Source: JBLHUT01 sp047629975 (lineage in GTDB: Bacteria > Pseudomonadota > Alphaproteobacteria > Rhodobacterales > Rhodobacteraceae). From it: DNA of 47,019 bases. The stretch covers positions 1 through 47,019 of the forward strand of contig JBLHUT010000001.1 of the NCBI GenBank assembly GCA_047629975.1, read 5' to 3'. Below are positions 29,788-38,175 of the stretch, in pieces (the first letter of the stretch is position 1; every line of letters begins with the position of its first letter). The translations under genes and the position numbers were made by a program. Below the pieces are notes generated by a model. It was not told the DNA's origin, made no database searches, and saw nothing but the letters and a program-made list of their open reading frames with translations.

Positions 29788-31422
29788 CTAATTGCCCGCA
29801 CTTTCCATTTTACGCGTTGCCATGACATTTTCGAGCCAGCCAAGCTTCATTTCTGGCACCGACGAAAGCAAAAGATCGGTGTAATCGTCAAACGGCGGGC
29901 TCAAGACCTTTGTCTTGGTACCGTAACGCGCAAGCTTGCCCAGATGCATCACCGCGATCGAATCGGCAATCGCCTTTACCGTGGCAAGATCATGAGTGAT
30001 GAAAAGATAGGCGACCTTTTCGCGGCTTTGCAAGTTGAGTAGCAACTTGAGAATGCCGTCTGCCACCAGCGGATCAAGCGCTGATGTGACTTCGTCACAG
30101 ATGATCAGTTTTGGTTTGGCGGCCAAAGCCCGCGCAATGCAGACACGCTGCTTTTGCCCGCCCGAAAGCTCGGCGGGATAGCGGTCTGCCATATCTGCCG
30201 GCAGCTCGATTTCCTCGAGCAGATCGCCGATTTTCCGGTCAAGCTCTTCACCCTTGATCCCGAAATAGAACTCCAGTGGCCGACCAATGATCGTGCGCAC
30301 GGTCTGGCGCGGGTTCATGGCGGTATCGGCCATCTGATAGATCATCTGGATCTCGCGCAAATCCTCACGCGGGCGGTTTTTTTGCTTGGGTGTCAGTGTG
30401 CGACCGTCAAACTCGATGGTGCCGGCGCGGGGTGGCAAAAGGCCGGTAATCACCCGCGCAAGCGTAGATTTACCCGAGCCACTTTCGCCGACCACGGCGA
30501 GTGTCTGCCCCGGATACAGCTCGACCGAGACATCATCGAGCACTGTCAGCCCACGCCCGTACCCTGCCGTAATCCCCCTGACCTGCATGATCGGCGCGTC
30601 ATGCGGTGCCTTCTCGGGGTGGTCGATAGAGCGCACAGAGACCAAGGCCCGCGTATAGTCCTCGCGCGGGGTCTCGATAATCTGTTGGGTTGTGCCGTGC
30701 TCGACCATTTCGCCCGATTGCAGCACCATGATTTCATCCGAAACCTGTGCCACCACCGCAAGGTCGTGCGTGATATAGAGAGCCGCCACACCGGTCAGTT
30801 TGATCGCGTTCTTGATCGCGGCCAGAACGTCGATCTGCGTTGTAACGTCAAGCGCCGTCGTGGGTTCGTCAAACACAATCAGGTCCGGCTTGGGGCACAG
30901 GGCCATCGCGGTCATGACGCGCTGCAACTGCCCGCCCGAGACCTGATGGGGATACCGGTTGCCGATTGTCTCGGGGTCGGGCAACGACAGTGCCTTGAAC
31001 AGCTCGATGGCACGGGCCTCGGCCTCGGGGCGGGTCATCAGGTTATGCTCAAGCGTGGCTTCGATGACCTGATCGATCAGCTTGTGAGCCGGATTGAAGC
31101 TTGCGGCGGCAGATTGCGAAACATAGCACACCTCGCGCCCGCGCAGAGCATTCAGACCCGAACGCGACTCCTTGAGAATGTCGCGCCCGTTCAGGAAAAC
31201 CTCACCGCCGGTAATCTCGACCCCGCCGCGCCCGTAAGCCATGGAGGACAGCCCGATGGTCGACTTGCCCGCTCCAGACTCTCCGATCAGGCCAAGGACC
31301 TGCCCCTTTTCAAGAGTCGCCGAGACGCCGTGCACAATCGTGATGTCACGTGCAGGCTCGCCGGGGGCATGAACGGTGACGCCGATTTTCAGATTGCGAA
31401 TATCCAGCAAGGTATCATCCAT
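29788..31422 (-). CDS. Peptide-type ABC transporter ATPase, fused double cassette
   Basis: A 544-residue protein with two full ATPase cassettes in one chain. The first has Walker A GESGAGKS (47-54), VSGGQLQR and VFDEPTTALD; the second has Walker A GESGSGKST (about 310), LSGGQKQRVCIARAL and IICDEVTSALD. This GsiA-like arrangement replaces separate DppD and DppF subunits. The C-terminus lacks the long cysteine-rich tail. It overlaps the preceding permease gene by eight bases and is followed after 43 bases by the PLP enzyme gene. The first cassette begins MDDTLLDIRNLKIGV with no signal. The second Walker B has DEVTSALD, a Val where Pro is usual, as in other fused members. Confidence 0.92.
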   Translation of the reverse strand: MDDTLLDIRNLKIGVTVHAPGEPARDITIVHGVSATLEKGQVLGLIGESGAGKSTIGLSSMAYGRGGVEITGGEVFLNGRDILKESRSGLNALRGREVCYVSQSAAASFNPAHKLIDQVIEATLEHNLMTRPEAEARAIELFKALSLPDPETIGNRYPHQVSGGQLQRVMTAMALCPKPDLIVFDEPTTALDVTTQIDVLAAIKNAIKLTGVAALYITHDLAVVAQVSDEIMVLQSGEMVEHGTTQQIIETPREDYTRALVSVRSIDHPEKAPHDAPIMQVRGITAGYGRGLTVLDDVSVELYPGQTLAVVGESGSGKSTLARVITGLLPPRAGTIEFDGRTLTPKQKNRPREDLREIQMIYQMADTAMNPRQTVRTIIGRPLEFYFGIKGEELDRKIGDLLEEIELPADMADRYPAELSGGQKQRVCIARALAAKPKLIICDEVTSALDPLVADGILKLLLNLQSREKVAYLFITHDLATVKAIADSIAVMHLGKLARYGTKTKVLSPPFDDYTDLLLSSVPEMKLGWLENVMATRKMESAGN

Positions 31423-32242
31423 TTCCGCGCCCTCCCTTAAGGTCGGTGGTGCGGTTCAGGATCCAGTCCGCAATTAGATTGACCGAAATCGCCAGAAGCG
31501 CGATCGCGCCCGCCGGGATCAGGGCCGCAGGAATGCCGAACACGATGCCGTCCTTGTTCTCTTTGACCATCCCGCCCCAATCGGCCTCGGGCGGTTGAAT
31601 GCCCAGACCAAGGAACGACAGCGATGACAAAAAGAGCACCGCGAAAATAAACCGCAAGCCCAACTCCGCCACCAGCGTCGACAAGGCATTCGGCAGGATT
31701 TCACGCAGGATGATCCACATCCTTCCCTCGCCGCGCAGCTTTGCCGCCTCGACAAATTCCATGACATTCACATCGACGCCAACGGCGCGGCTCAACCGGA
31801 AAACCCGTGTCGCATCCAGAATGCCCATCACAAGGACCAGCGTCACGATATTTGACGGCAAAACCGACAAGACGACCAAGGCAAAAATCAGCGTCGGGAT
31901 CGACATCAATAGATCGACACTGCGCGACAGGGCCTGATCCGCCCAGCCCCCCATGACAGCCGCCGACATGCCCAGAAACGCGCCCAGCGTGAACGAGACA
32001 AAGGTCGCAAGTGCCGCAATCGTAAGCGTCGTGCGTGCGCCGTAAATCATCCGCGACAGCAGGTCACGGCCCAGATTGTCAGTCCCCAGCCAGTGTTTGG
32101 CCGACATCGGCTCCCAGACCTGCCCGACCACTTCGGACAGCCCGTAAGGGGCGACCCAAGGGGCAAACATGGCGGCGAAAACGAAAATCGAGGTTGAGAC
32201 AAGCCCGATCCACGCGCTGATTGGTATGGTTTTCAAATCCAT
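31415..32242 (-). CDS. Peptide-type ABC transporter permease, DppC type
   Basis: A 275-residue permease with a first helix ISAWIGLVSTSIFVFAAMFAPWVAPYGL, then the DppC hallmark MSAKHWLGTDNLGRDLLSRMIYGARTTL. Further helices follow, and the EAA loop is MEFVEAAKLRGEGRMWIILREILPNALSTLVAEL. The C-terminus ADWILNRTTDLKGGRGNG is short. It starts ten bases after the DppB-type stop and its last eight bases overlap the ATPase gene. With the DppB-type protein it forms the import channel of the transporter whose binding protein is at 33211. Confidence 0.92.
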   Translation of the reverse strand: MDLKTIPISAWIGLVSTSIFVFAAMFAPWVAPYGLSEVVGQVWEPMSAKHWLGTDNLGRDLLSRMIYGARTTLTIAALATFVSFTLGAFLGMSAAVMGGWADQALSRSVDLLMSIPTLIFALVVLSVLPSNIVTLVLVMGILDATRVFRLSRAVGVDVNVMEFVEAAKLRGEGRMWIILREILPNALSTLVAELGLRFIFAVLFLSSLSFLGLGIQPPEADWGGMVKENKDGIVFGIPAALIPAGAIALLAISVNLIADWILNRTTDLKGGRGNG

Positions 32243-32252
32243 CTGTGCGCCC

Positions 32253-33209
32253 TCACTTGGGATGGCGCAAACGTGGGTTTGTCAAGATCGACACCACATC
32301 TGCCACAAGGTTCAGACCAATATAAATGGCCGCAAAAATCAGCCCGCACGCCTGCACCACAGGCACATCGCGTTTGGACACATGATCGACAAGGTATTGC
32401 CCCATGCCCGGATAGACAAAAATCACCTCGACCACGACAACGCCGACAATCAGATAGGCCATGTTCAACATGACGACATTGACGATGGGTGCGATGGCAT
32501 TGGGAAAGGCGTGCTTGCGGATCACCTTGAAGCCGTTCAGCCCCTTCAACTCGGCAGTCTCGATATAGGCCGACTGCATCACGTTCAGGATCGCGGCGCG
32601 CGTCATCCGCATCATGTGCGCCAGCACCACAAGCGTGAGCGTCAGGGCGGGCAACATCACGACATTCAGCCGGTCCCACATCCCCATGCTGTCATAGACC
32701 GTCGCCACGGACGGAAACCAGCCGAGGTTCACGGAAAACACAAGAATGAGCAGATAGCCGATAAAAAATTCAGGCAAGGAAATCGAGGCCAGCGTTGTGG
32801 CCGAGATCAATTTGTCGGGCCAGCGGTTTTTGAACCGGACCGCCAGCAGCCCCAGAATGATCGCCAGCGGGATAGAGATCACCGCGGCAACCGAAGCCAG
32901 AAACAAAGTGTTGAACAGCCGTTTGCCGATCGACGAAGTGATATCCGCGCCGCTTGACAATGCTGTGCCAAGGTCGCCGGTCATAACGCCGCCCAGCCAC
33001 GCAAAATAGCGGGTGATCGCAGGTTCGTTCAATCCCATGCTCTCGCGCAGGTTGGCGAGGGCTTCGGGGGTTGCGGATTGTCCGAGGATGGATTGCGCCA
33101 CATCGCCGGGAAGAATTTGCGTTCCGGCGAAAATCAGCGCGGATACCGCAAGAAGGAGCAGGAAGCCCAGCGCAAGGCGCTGGGCAACCAATTTCAGGGC
33201 AAGACCCAT
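32253..33209 (-). CDS. Peptide-type ABC transporter permease, DppB type
   Basis: A 318-residue permease: a first helix LALGFLLLLAVSALIFAGTQILPGDVAQSILG, an extracellular loop with the ATPEALANLRESMGLNEPAITRYFAWLGGVMTGDLG signature of this family, and five more helices. The EAA loop is SAYIETAELKGLNGFKVIRKHAFPNAIAPI. It starts one base after the stop of the substrate-binding protein gene (TGA-T-ATG), so translation is probably coupled. Nothing appears broken; length is normal. Confidence 0.92.
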   Translation of the reverse strand: MGLALKLVAQRLALGFLLLLAVSALIFAGTQILPGDVAQSILGQSATPEALANLRESMGLNEPAITRYFAWLGGVMTGDLGTALSSGADITSSIGKRLFNTLFLASVAAVISIPLAIILGLLAVRFKNRWPDKLISATTLASISLPEFFIGYLLILVFSVNLGWFPSVATVYDSMGMWDRLNVVMLPALTLTLVVLAHMMRMTRAAILNVMQSAYIETAELKGLNGFKVIRKHAFPNAIAPIVNVVMLNMAYLIVGVVVVEVIFVYPGMGQYLVDHVSKRDVPVVQACGLIFAAIYIGLNLVADVVSILTNPRLRHPK

Positions 33210-33210
33210 A

Positions 33211-34806
33211 TCAGGCTTTGAGCCATGTTTTGATAGGGGCGTAGCTGTTCATCATGCCGCCGTTCTGGTCCACGGTCCAGCCGTCTACCTTGTCAGAAAC
33301 ACCTTCGATGAAGTTGTTGAACATCGGCAGGATCAAGCCGCCATCGTCCCGCACCATCACGCTCATGTCGCGGTACATTGCCTTGCGTTTTGCCTGATCC
33401 AGCTCCGCGCGTGCGGCATAAAGCGTCTGGTCGAACTGCTCGTTGAAAAAGCGCGTGTCGTTCCAGTCGGCTGTGGACAGGTACGCCGTCGAGAACATCG
33501 CGTCCTGCGTCGGGCGTCCGCCCCAGTACGAGGTACAGAACGGCTGCTTGTTCCAGACTTCCGACCAGTAACCGTCGTTCGGCTCGCGCTTGACATCAAG
33601 GGAGATGCCGGCGGCGGCTGCACTTTGCTGGAACAGCTGGCTGGCATCCACGGCTCCGGGAAAGGAGTTCTCGGAGGTGCGCAGTGTCACCGGCCCGTCA
33701 TGACCCGATTTCTTGAAGTGGAACGCGGCCTTGTCAGGATCATAGGCGCGCTGCTCGATGTCGCCCGAGAACAGCGGATAGGCGGCGTTGATCGGCGTGT
33801 CATTGCCGGCGGTGCCGTTGCCGAACAGGATCTTGTCGACCATTTCCTGACGGTTGATCGCATATTTCAGCGCCAGTCGCAGATCAACATTGTCGAACGG
33901 TGCCGTGTTTGCGTGCATGATGAACACATAATGTCCGCGTCCGGCCACCGACTTGACGTCGATGTTCTTGTTACGCGCCACAAATCCCGCGACCTTGGGC
34001 GGGATACGGTTGATCATGTGGACCTGACCGGACTGAAGTGCTGCGACCCGGGCTGTGTCGTCGTTGATCACGATCATCTCGACTGTGGCCGCATGACCGA
34101 CGCTGTCATCCCAGTAGTTGGGGTTCTTTTCGTAAACGTGGCGCACACCGGCCTCGTTCGAGCGCATGATGTAGGGGCCTGTACCCATGCCGGCACCCGG
34201 ATCGGCAAATCCACCATCAGGCTGGATCACAAGGTGGTAATCCGAAATCAGATAGGGCAGGTCGGCATTCGGCTGGTTCAGCGTGACGATGAAATCGTCG
34301 CCGTCGATCGCCCATTCCTTGATGCCGCGCAAAATGCCCAGCGCGCCGGATTTGCTTTCCTCACCTGCGTGACGCTCCATCGTGCGGGCGACGTCCTGCG
34401 GGGTTAGCGGCTTGCCGTCGTGAAAGGTGACGCCCTTGCGGATCTTGAAGGTCCACACGCTTGCATCGGCCGAGGCGGTGACCTCTTCGGCAAGACGGTT
34501 TTCGATCTCGCCTTCAGCCGTGACTTCAACCAGCGTATCGCCGTAGAGCCGCAGGTTCATGATCATCGTGTCGTTGGCCGCCAAAGCCGGATCAAGGCTG
34601 TCGGTCGATGATCCGCCCTGAATGCCGACTTTCAGGGTGCCGCCCTTGACAGGTGTTGCGTGGCCTGCCGCGCTTGCCGCGCTAGACAAAAGCCCGCCTG
34701 CAAACGATGTGCTTGCCCCAAGGGCCGCTGCGCGCCCCATAAAGGCGCGGCGGTCAAGCTTGCCTGCTGCCGCAAGTTTGCTCAGGTATTTCAGTTCGTC
34801 TGACAT
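33211..34806 (-). CDS. Peptide-type ABC transporter substrate-binding protein, Tat-exported
   Basis: A 531-residue SBP family 5 protein. The N-terminus carries a twin-arginine motif, LDRRAFMGRAAALGASTSFAGGLLSSAASAAGHA, implying folding before export. The family 5 signature is in VWTFKIRKGVTFHDGKPLTPQDVARTMERH, with NVDLRLALKYAINRQEMVDKIL in the C-terminal lobe. Compared with the OppA-type protein at 9319 it belongs to a different subgroup, so the window has two unrelated peptide-type systems. The expected ligand is a peptide or an amide-bearing compound, given the serine hydrolase upstream. It lies 32 bases after that hydrolase gene. Confidence 0.92.
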   Translation of the reverse strand: MSDELKYLSKLAAAGKLDRRAFMGRAAALGASTSFAGGLLSSAASAAGHATPVKGGTLKVGIQGGSSTDSLDPALAANDTMIMNLRLYGDTLVEVTAEGEIENRLAEEVTASADASVWTFKIRKGVTFHDGKPLTPQDVARTMERHAGEESKSGALGILRGIKEWAIDGDDFIVTLNQPNADLPYLISDYHLVIQPDGGFADPGAGMGTGPYIMRSNEAGVRHVYEKNPNYWDDSVGHAATVEMIVINDDTARVAALQSGQVHMINRIPPKVAGFVARNKNIDVKSVAGRGHYVFIMHANTAPFDNVDLRLALKYAINRQEMVDKILFGNGTAGNDTPINAAYPLFSGDIEQRAYDPDKAAFHFKKSGHDGPVTLRTSENSFPGAVDASQLFQQSAAAAGISLDVKREPNDGYWSEVWNKQPFCTSYWGGRPTQDAMFSTAYLSTADWNDTRFFNEQFDQTLYAARAELDQAKRKAMYRDMSVMVRDDGGLILPMFNNFIEGVSDKVDGWTVDQNGGMMNSYAPIKTWLKA

Positions 34807-34838
34807 TGATAACTCCCAGTCGTGGTTTTTGTTGTTGT

Positions 34839-36779
34839 TTAGCGTGGAACGCTGTCGTTGAAGTGGCGTTCTAGAACGATTTCATCGCCCTCGAATGCCG
34901 TCAGTGTTGCCTGGATGTGGAACGATGTTGCATCGGTGGTCATGCGGGTTTCGCAGCAGGTCCGCACGGACCAGTCCGCGCGCGCCATACTGCGCTCCCA
35001 CAGGAGTGTCGCACTCGCTGATGCAGGATCGTCTTGTGCAATAGACCACGTTTCGCTCAGTGATGATGCGTTGCGTAATCCGTGTGCAAGGTTTTCGACC
35101 TCGCCGTGATCGGCGTCTATCCGAAGGCTCATGACCTTGTTTAGCACCACACGGTCCTGTTGCTCAACCGTGCCACGGGTCTGTTTGTGCGTTTTCGATG
35201 TCTCGACAGGGTGGAGCGCGCGCAAATCAACCGGCAGACTCACACCTGTCCAGACTGGCAACGCCACCGTTCCGCCTGTGCAGGTAAGTGTTACCGGCTC
35301 TGCTTCGGGCCAGATAAAGGGCCAGTAACTTGGCGAAAGCGCAATCCGCAGCCGGTGTCCGGCGGGCAACCGGTAGGCGCATTGATCAAGCATAACCTCG
35401 ACCTCGTAGGTCGTACCGGGGATCAGATCGACCGCTTTGCCGAACCCCTGACGGTGGCGCAGGTTCAGAAACCCGTGCGAAATCAGCGCCGATGTCCCGT
35501 CGGGGCGCAGATCGCACAGCCGCACCGCCACCTGTGCCCGCGGCCTGTCGGCAGCCAGTCGCAATTTAACCTGCACAGCCCCCACAAGATCGCGCGCCCC
35601 CGCCAGCGGCTGTGTGTCGAAACACAGCGACAACGCGTCATCCGCCGATTGGTCATCGGGCAGTTCCCCCGGCCCGAACCCGAACGGAAAGTACTTTCCG
35701 CAGGTTGTGCCACAGGCGGTGTCGGTCACGACGCGGCGCTCAACCGGTCCGGCGGTTGGGGCAAGCTGTGTGCCGTTGAAGGCCAGAGCCTTCATCGTCA
35801 CGTCCGGTTCCTCAAGCGATGCAAGCCCGATCCAGCGTCCGGGGCGGGTGTCAAACGATGTCAAAGGGGCGACAGACTCCATCAGATAGGCGCGATACGC
35901 CGGATCATCCTGCACGCCGGTGTCGTGCCCTTTGAGCCAGTGGTCCCACCACCGCAGGGCCTCGTGAACAAAGTCGATGCGCGGCTCGGGTGCTGCCAGA
36001 TGCGGGTATTTATGGTTCCACGGTCCGACAATCGCTTTGACCGGACACTCGAGGTTGGCCAGAAGCTGCGCGGGGGTGTTGCGGTAACCGTCATGCCAGC
36101 CGCCGATGGTCAGGACCGCCGCCTTTATTGCGCTGTAGTCTTCGCAGACCGAACCGTGCTGCCAATAGGCGTCGCGGTTTGCGTGGCCGGTCCAGACAGG
36201 CGCAAGGTTCGGCGTGGCCTTCAGTCTGGTCAGCCACGTCTCGCGCCAGCCGTCTCCGACAAGCGCGGGGTCGGGCGGCATCGAGAACCAGGACATCGCG
36301 CACGCCGCCCAGCCGATATTCTCGGTCAGCTGGCACCCCCCCTTGTAGTGGATGTCGTCGGCAAAGCGGTCGGCCGTGGCGCAAATCGAAATCACCGCCT
36401 TCAGCGCGGGCGGGGTCATCGCGGCAACCTGTAGCCCGTTGAACCCGCCCCAGCTGATGCCCATGATCCCCACGGCCCCGGTGCACCAGCCCTGATCGGC
36501 GATCCACTGGATCGTGGCAAAGATATCCTCAAGCTCGCGCAGGGAGTATTCGTCGTCGAACAGCCCCTCGCTTTCGCCGCATCCGCGCAAGTCCACACGC
36601 AGGCAGGCATAGCCGTGGGGCGCAAAGGCGGCATGGGTCGTTTCGTCTCGTGCGGTTGTTCCGTCGCGCTTGCGGTAGGGCAATATCTCGAGGATCGCAG
36701 GCACCGGATGGCTCTGTGCTGTTTGCGGCATCCAGACCCGCGCAGACAGCGAAATGCCGTCAGGCATCGGTATCCGCAT
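34839..36779 (-). CDS. CocE/NonD family serine hydrolase
   Basis: A 646-residue alpha/beta hydrolase of the X-Pro dipeptidyl-peptidase S15/CocE family. The nucleophile is Ser109 in GIMGISWGGFNG; the likely acid and base are Asp230 in GGWHDGYRN and His256 in GPWNHKYPH. The C-terminal jelly-roll (from about 430) has the RHRQGFGKAVDLIPGTTYEVEVML-to-HRLRIALSPSYWPFIWPEAEPVTL region. Known members hydrolyse ester or amide bonds (cocaine esterase, cephalosporin acylases, X-Pro peptides). No signal peptide is seen, so it acts in the cytoplasm. The start is doubtful: ggagg lies only two bases before ATG 36779, and the frame upstream (TIRDVTILED) looks like genuine family sequence but has no ATG or GTG before a TGA. 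It is the first gene of the operon. Confidence 0.9.
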   Translation of the reverse strand: MRIPMPDGISLSARVWMPQTAQSHPVPAILEILPYRKRDGTTARDETTHAAFAPHGYACLRVDLRGCGESEGLFDDEYSLRELEDIFATIQWIADQGWCTGAVGIMGISWGGFNGLQVAAMTPPALKAVISICATADRFADDIHYKGGCQLTENIGWAACAMSWFSMPPDPALVGDGWRETWLTRLKATPNLAPVWTGHANRDAYWQHGSVCEDYSAIKAAVLTIGGWHDGYRNTPAQLLANLECPVKAIVGPWNHKYPHLAAPEPRIDFVHEALRWWDHWLKGHDTGVQDDPAYRAYLMESVAPLTSFDTRPGRWIGLASLEEPDVTMKALAFNGTQLAPTAGPVERRVVTDTACGTTCGKYFPFGFGPGELPDDQSADDALSLCFDTQPLAGARDLVGAVQVKLRLAADRPRAQVAVRLCDLRPDGTSALISHGFLNLRHRQGFGKAVDLIPGTTYEVEVMLDQCAYRLPAGHRLRIALSPSYWPFIWPEAEPVTLTCTGGTVALPVWTGVSLPVDLRALHPVETSKTHKQTRGTVEQQDRVVLNKVMSLRIDADHGEVENLAHGLRNASSLSETWSIAQDDPASASATLLWERSMARADWSVRTCCETRMTTDATSFHIQATLTAFEGDEIVLERHFNDSVPR

Positions 36780-36913
36780 ATCCTCCAGTATCGTTACATC
36801 CCGAATGGTGACCCCCCACGCGGCATGGACCGCAGATCATTCGGGTTAACGCTTCCCCAATTTGCCCAACAAAGCAATTCCTAATCGCAGGTTCGGGGAG
36901 ATCTGGTGCGGCG

Positions 36914-38017
36914 TCAGGCGATTTCGGCAACCTGAACTTCAAGCGTTTGAACCATGTTGTTGCCAAAACCCGCCACATCCCACGGCGGTTCCAGCGGTTG
37001 AAAGTCGCCCGCGTCATCCGTGGCGCGGCAGCGCAAGGCATGCGCCCCCGGTGTTGCGTTCCAGTCGAACTGCCAGCCGCGCCACGCATAGGTGCCCACC
37101 GGTGGCAGCAACGTGGCCTCGTGCCAAGTGTCACCTGTGCTGACCTCGACCTTTACGATCTGGCGCCCCAGCCCGCTCCATGCCCGCCCCTCCAGCCGTG
37201 TCAGGCCGGCGCCAACCAGCCGCCTGCGGGAGTACCAGTCCGGAATGCCCGGCGGCACCATCAGGGACTTTACCCTGATGCCTGTCACCGGTTCTCCGGA
37301 GCTGTCGGCGGTGTCGCGGAACCTGTAGGTGCCAACCTGTTGATGCCCGGTAAACGGTTCGGTCAGCGCCTCGATCGTGGTCAGCCATTTGACGCTGGCC
37401 ATGCCGTACCATCCGGGCACGACAATGCGCAGCGGTGCGCCGTGCTGCGGCATCAACGGCTGGCCGTTCATCTCGGTCACCAGCAGAACCTCAAGCGTTT
37501 TCAATTGCTCCAACGTCAGGCTGCGCCCGAAAGCATGGGCATGACCCTTGTCAAACCCGCGATCGGCACCGATAAAACTTATCTCGCAGACATCCGCCTG
37601 TGGCGCGGCCTTTTCGATCAACGGATACAGTGGAGTGCCGGACCATTCCGCCGTCCCTACGGCCTCGTGGCGCCACGGCATCGAGCGGGAGCGCAAAGCA
37701 TGCTCGGCCCGCCCGTTTCCGGCACATTCAAGTGTTACGGGCACGGTTACGCGAGGCAGCGCCCTGATCGCGTCAAGATCAAGCGAGAACGGGTTGGCGA
37801 AAGCCCCCTTGAAATCCAGCGAGAACCCCTGCGCCGGAAGGTAGGGGATATCGAAATGCGTCAAAAGGTAATGCGCCCCGAGCGGCGTGATGTCATGGCG
37901 CAAAAGCTCGAGCGGCAGGCCGGAGTTGCGATTGGCCAGCGCGACCTCTTCGCGCGCGAATTCGGATGTGGGGCAGTGGGGCAGGCGTTGTGCCGTCACG
38001 AAAGGAGAGGTGGACAT
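36914..38017 (-). CDS. Sulfite oxidase-type molybdopterin oxidoreductase
   Basis: A 367-residue molybdoenzyme. Residues 60-230 form the oxidoreductase molybdopterin domain: the Mo ligand is Cys98 in VTLECAGNGR, followed by GTAEWSGTPL, EISFIGADRGFD and APLRIVVPGWYGMASVKWL. Residues 250-360 form the Mo-co dimerisation domain (GAGLTRLEGRAWSGLGRQIVKVEVST, YAWRGWQFDW). The order matches eukaryote-type sulfite oxidases and bacterial SorA, but no Tat or Sec signal is present, so it is probably cytoplasmic. The natural electron acceptor is unknown. ggag lies 8 bases before the ATG. A TSUP transporter gene 158 bases upstream, on the same strand, fits a sulfite or sulfonate pathway, though this is inference. 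Confidence 0.88.
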   Translation of the reverse strand: MSTSPFVTAQRLPHCPTSEFAREEVALANRNSGLPLELLRHDITPLGAHYLLTHFDIPYLPAQGFSLDFKGAFANPFSLDLDAIRALPRVTVPVTLECAGNGRAEHALRSRSMPWRHEAVGTAEWSGTPLYPLIEKAAPQADVCEISFIGADRGFDKGHAHAFGRSLTLEQLKTLEVLLVTEMNGQPLMPQHGAPLRIVVPGWYGMASVKWLTTIEALTEPFTGHQQVGTYRFRDTADSSGEPVTGIRVKSLMVPPGIPDWYSRRRLVGAGLTRLEGRAWSGLGRQIVKVEVSTGDTWHEATLLPPVGTYAWRGWQFDWNATPGAHALRCRATDDAGDFQPLEPPWDVAGFGNNMVQTLEVQVAEIA

Positions 38018-38117
38018 CGGTATGCTCCGTCAAAAAACACTGCGTGCCTCATGGCACATTGCTCCGGTCAAGCCTAGCAGCCTGCGACACACCAAGGAAA
38101 GAGCCACGTGCCCGGAG

Positions 38118-38158
38118 ATGATCTTGCGGTGATGATCTTGCGGTGATGATCTTGCGGC
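38118..38158. repeat. Tandem 14-base repeat, about three copies
   Basis: ATGATCTTGCGGTG occurs at 38118-38131 and 38132-38145, with a third copy at 38146-38158 that differs at the last position (c for t) and lacks the final base. It lies between the TSUP transporter gene and the sulfite oxidase-type gene. A phase of 14 bases suggests replication slippage or a cluster of protein-binding sites; no reading frame needs it. Confidence 0.9.
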
Positions 38159-38175
38159 AGGGTGGCCAAAAGGGG

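Noticed and set aside
33013..34407. 464-codon open frame on the + strand
   Set aside because: Antisense to the substrate-binding protein gene; no family features or ribosome binding site.
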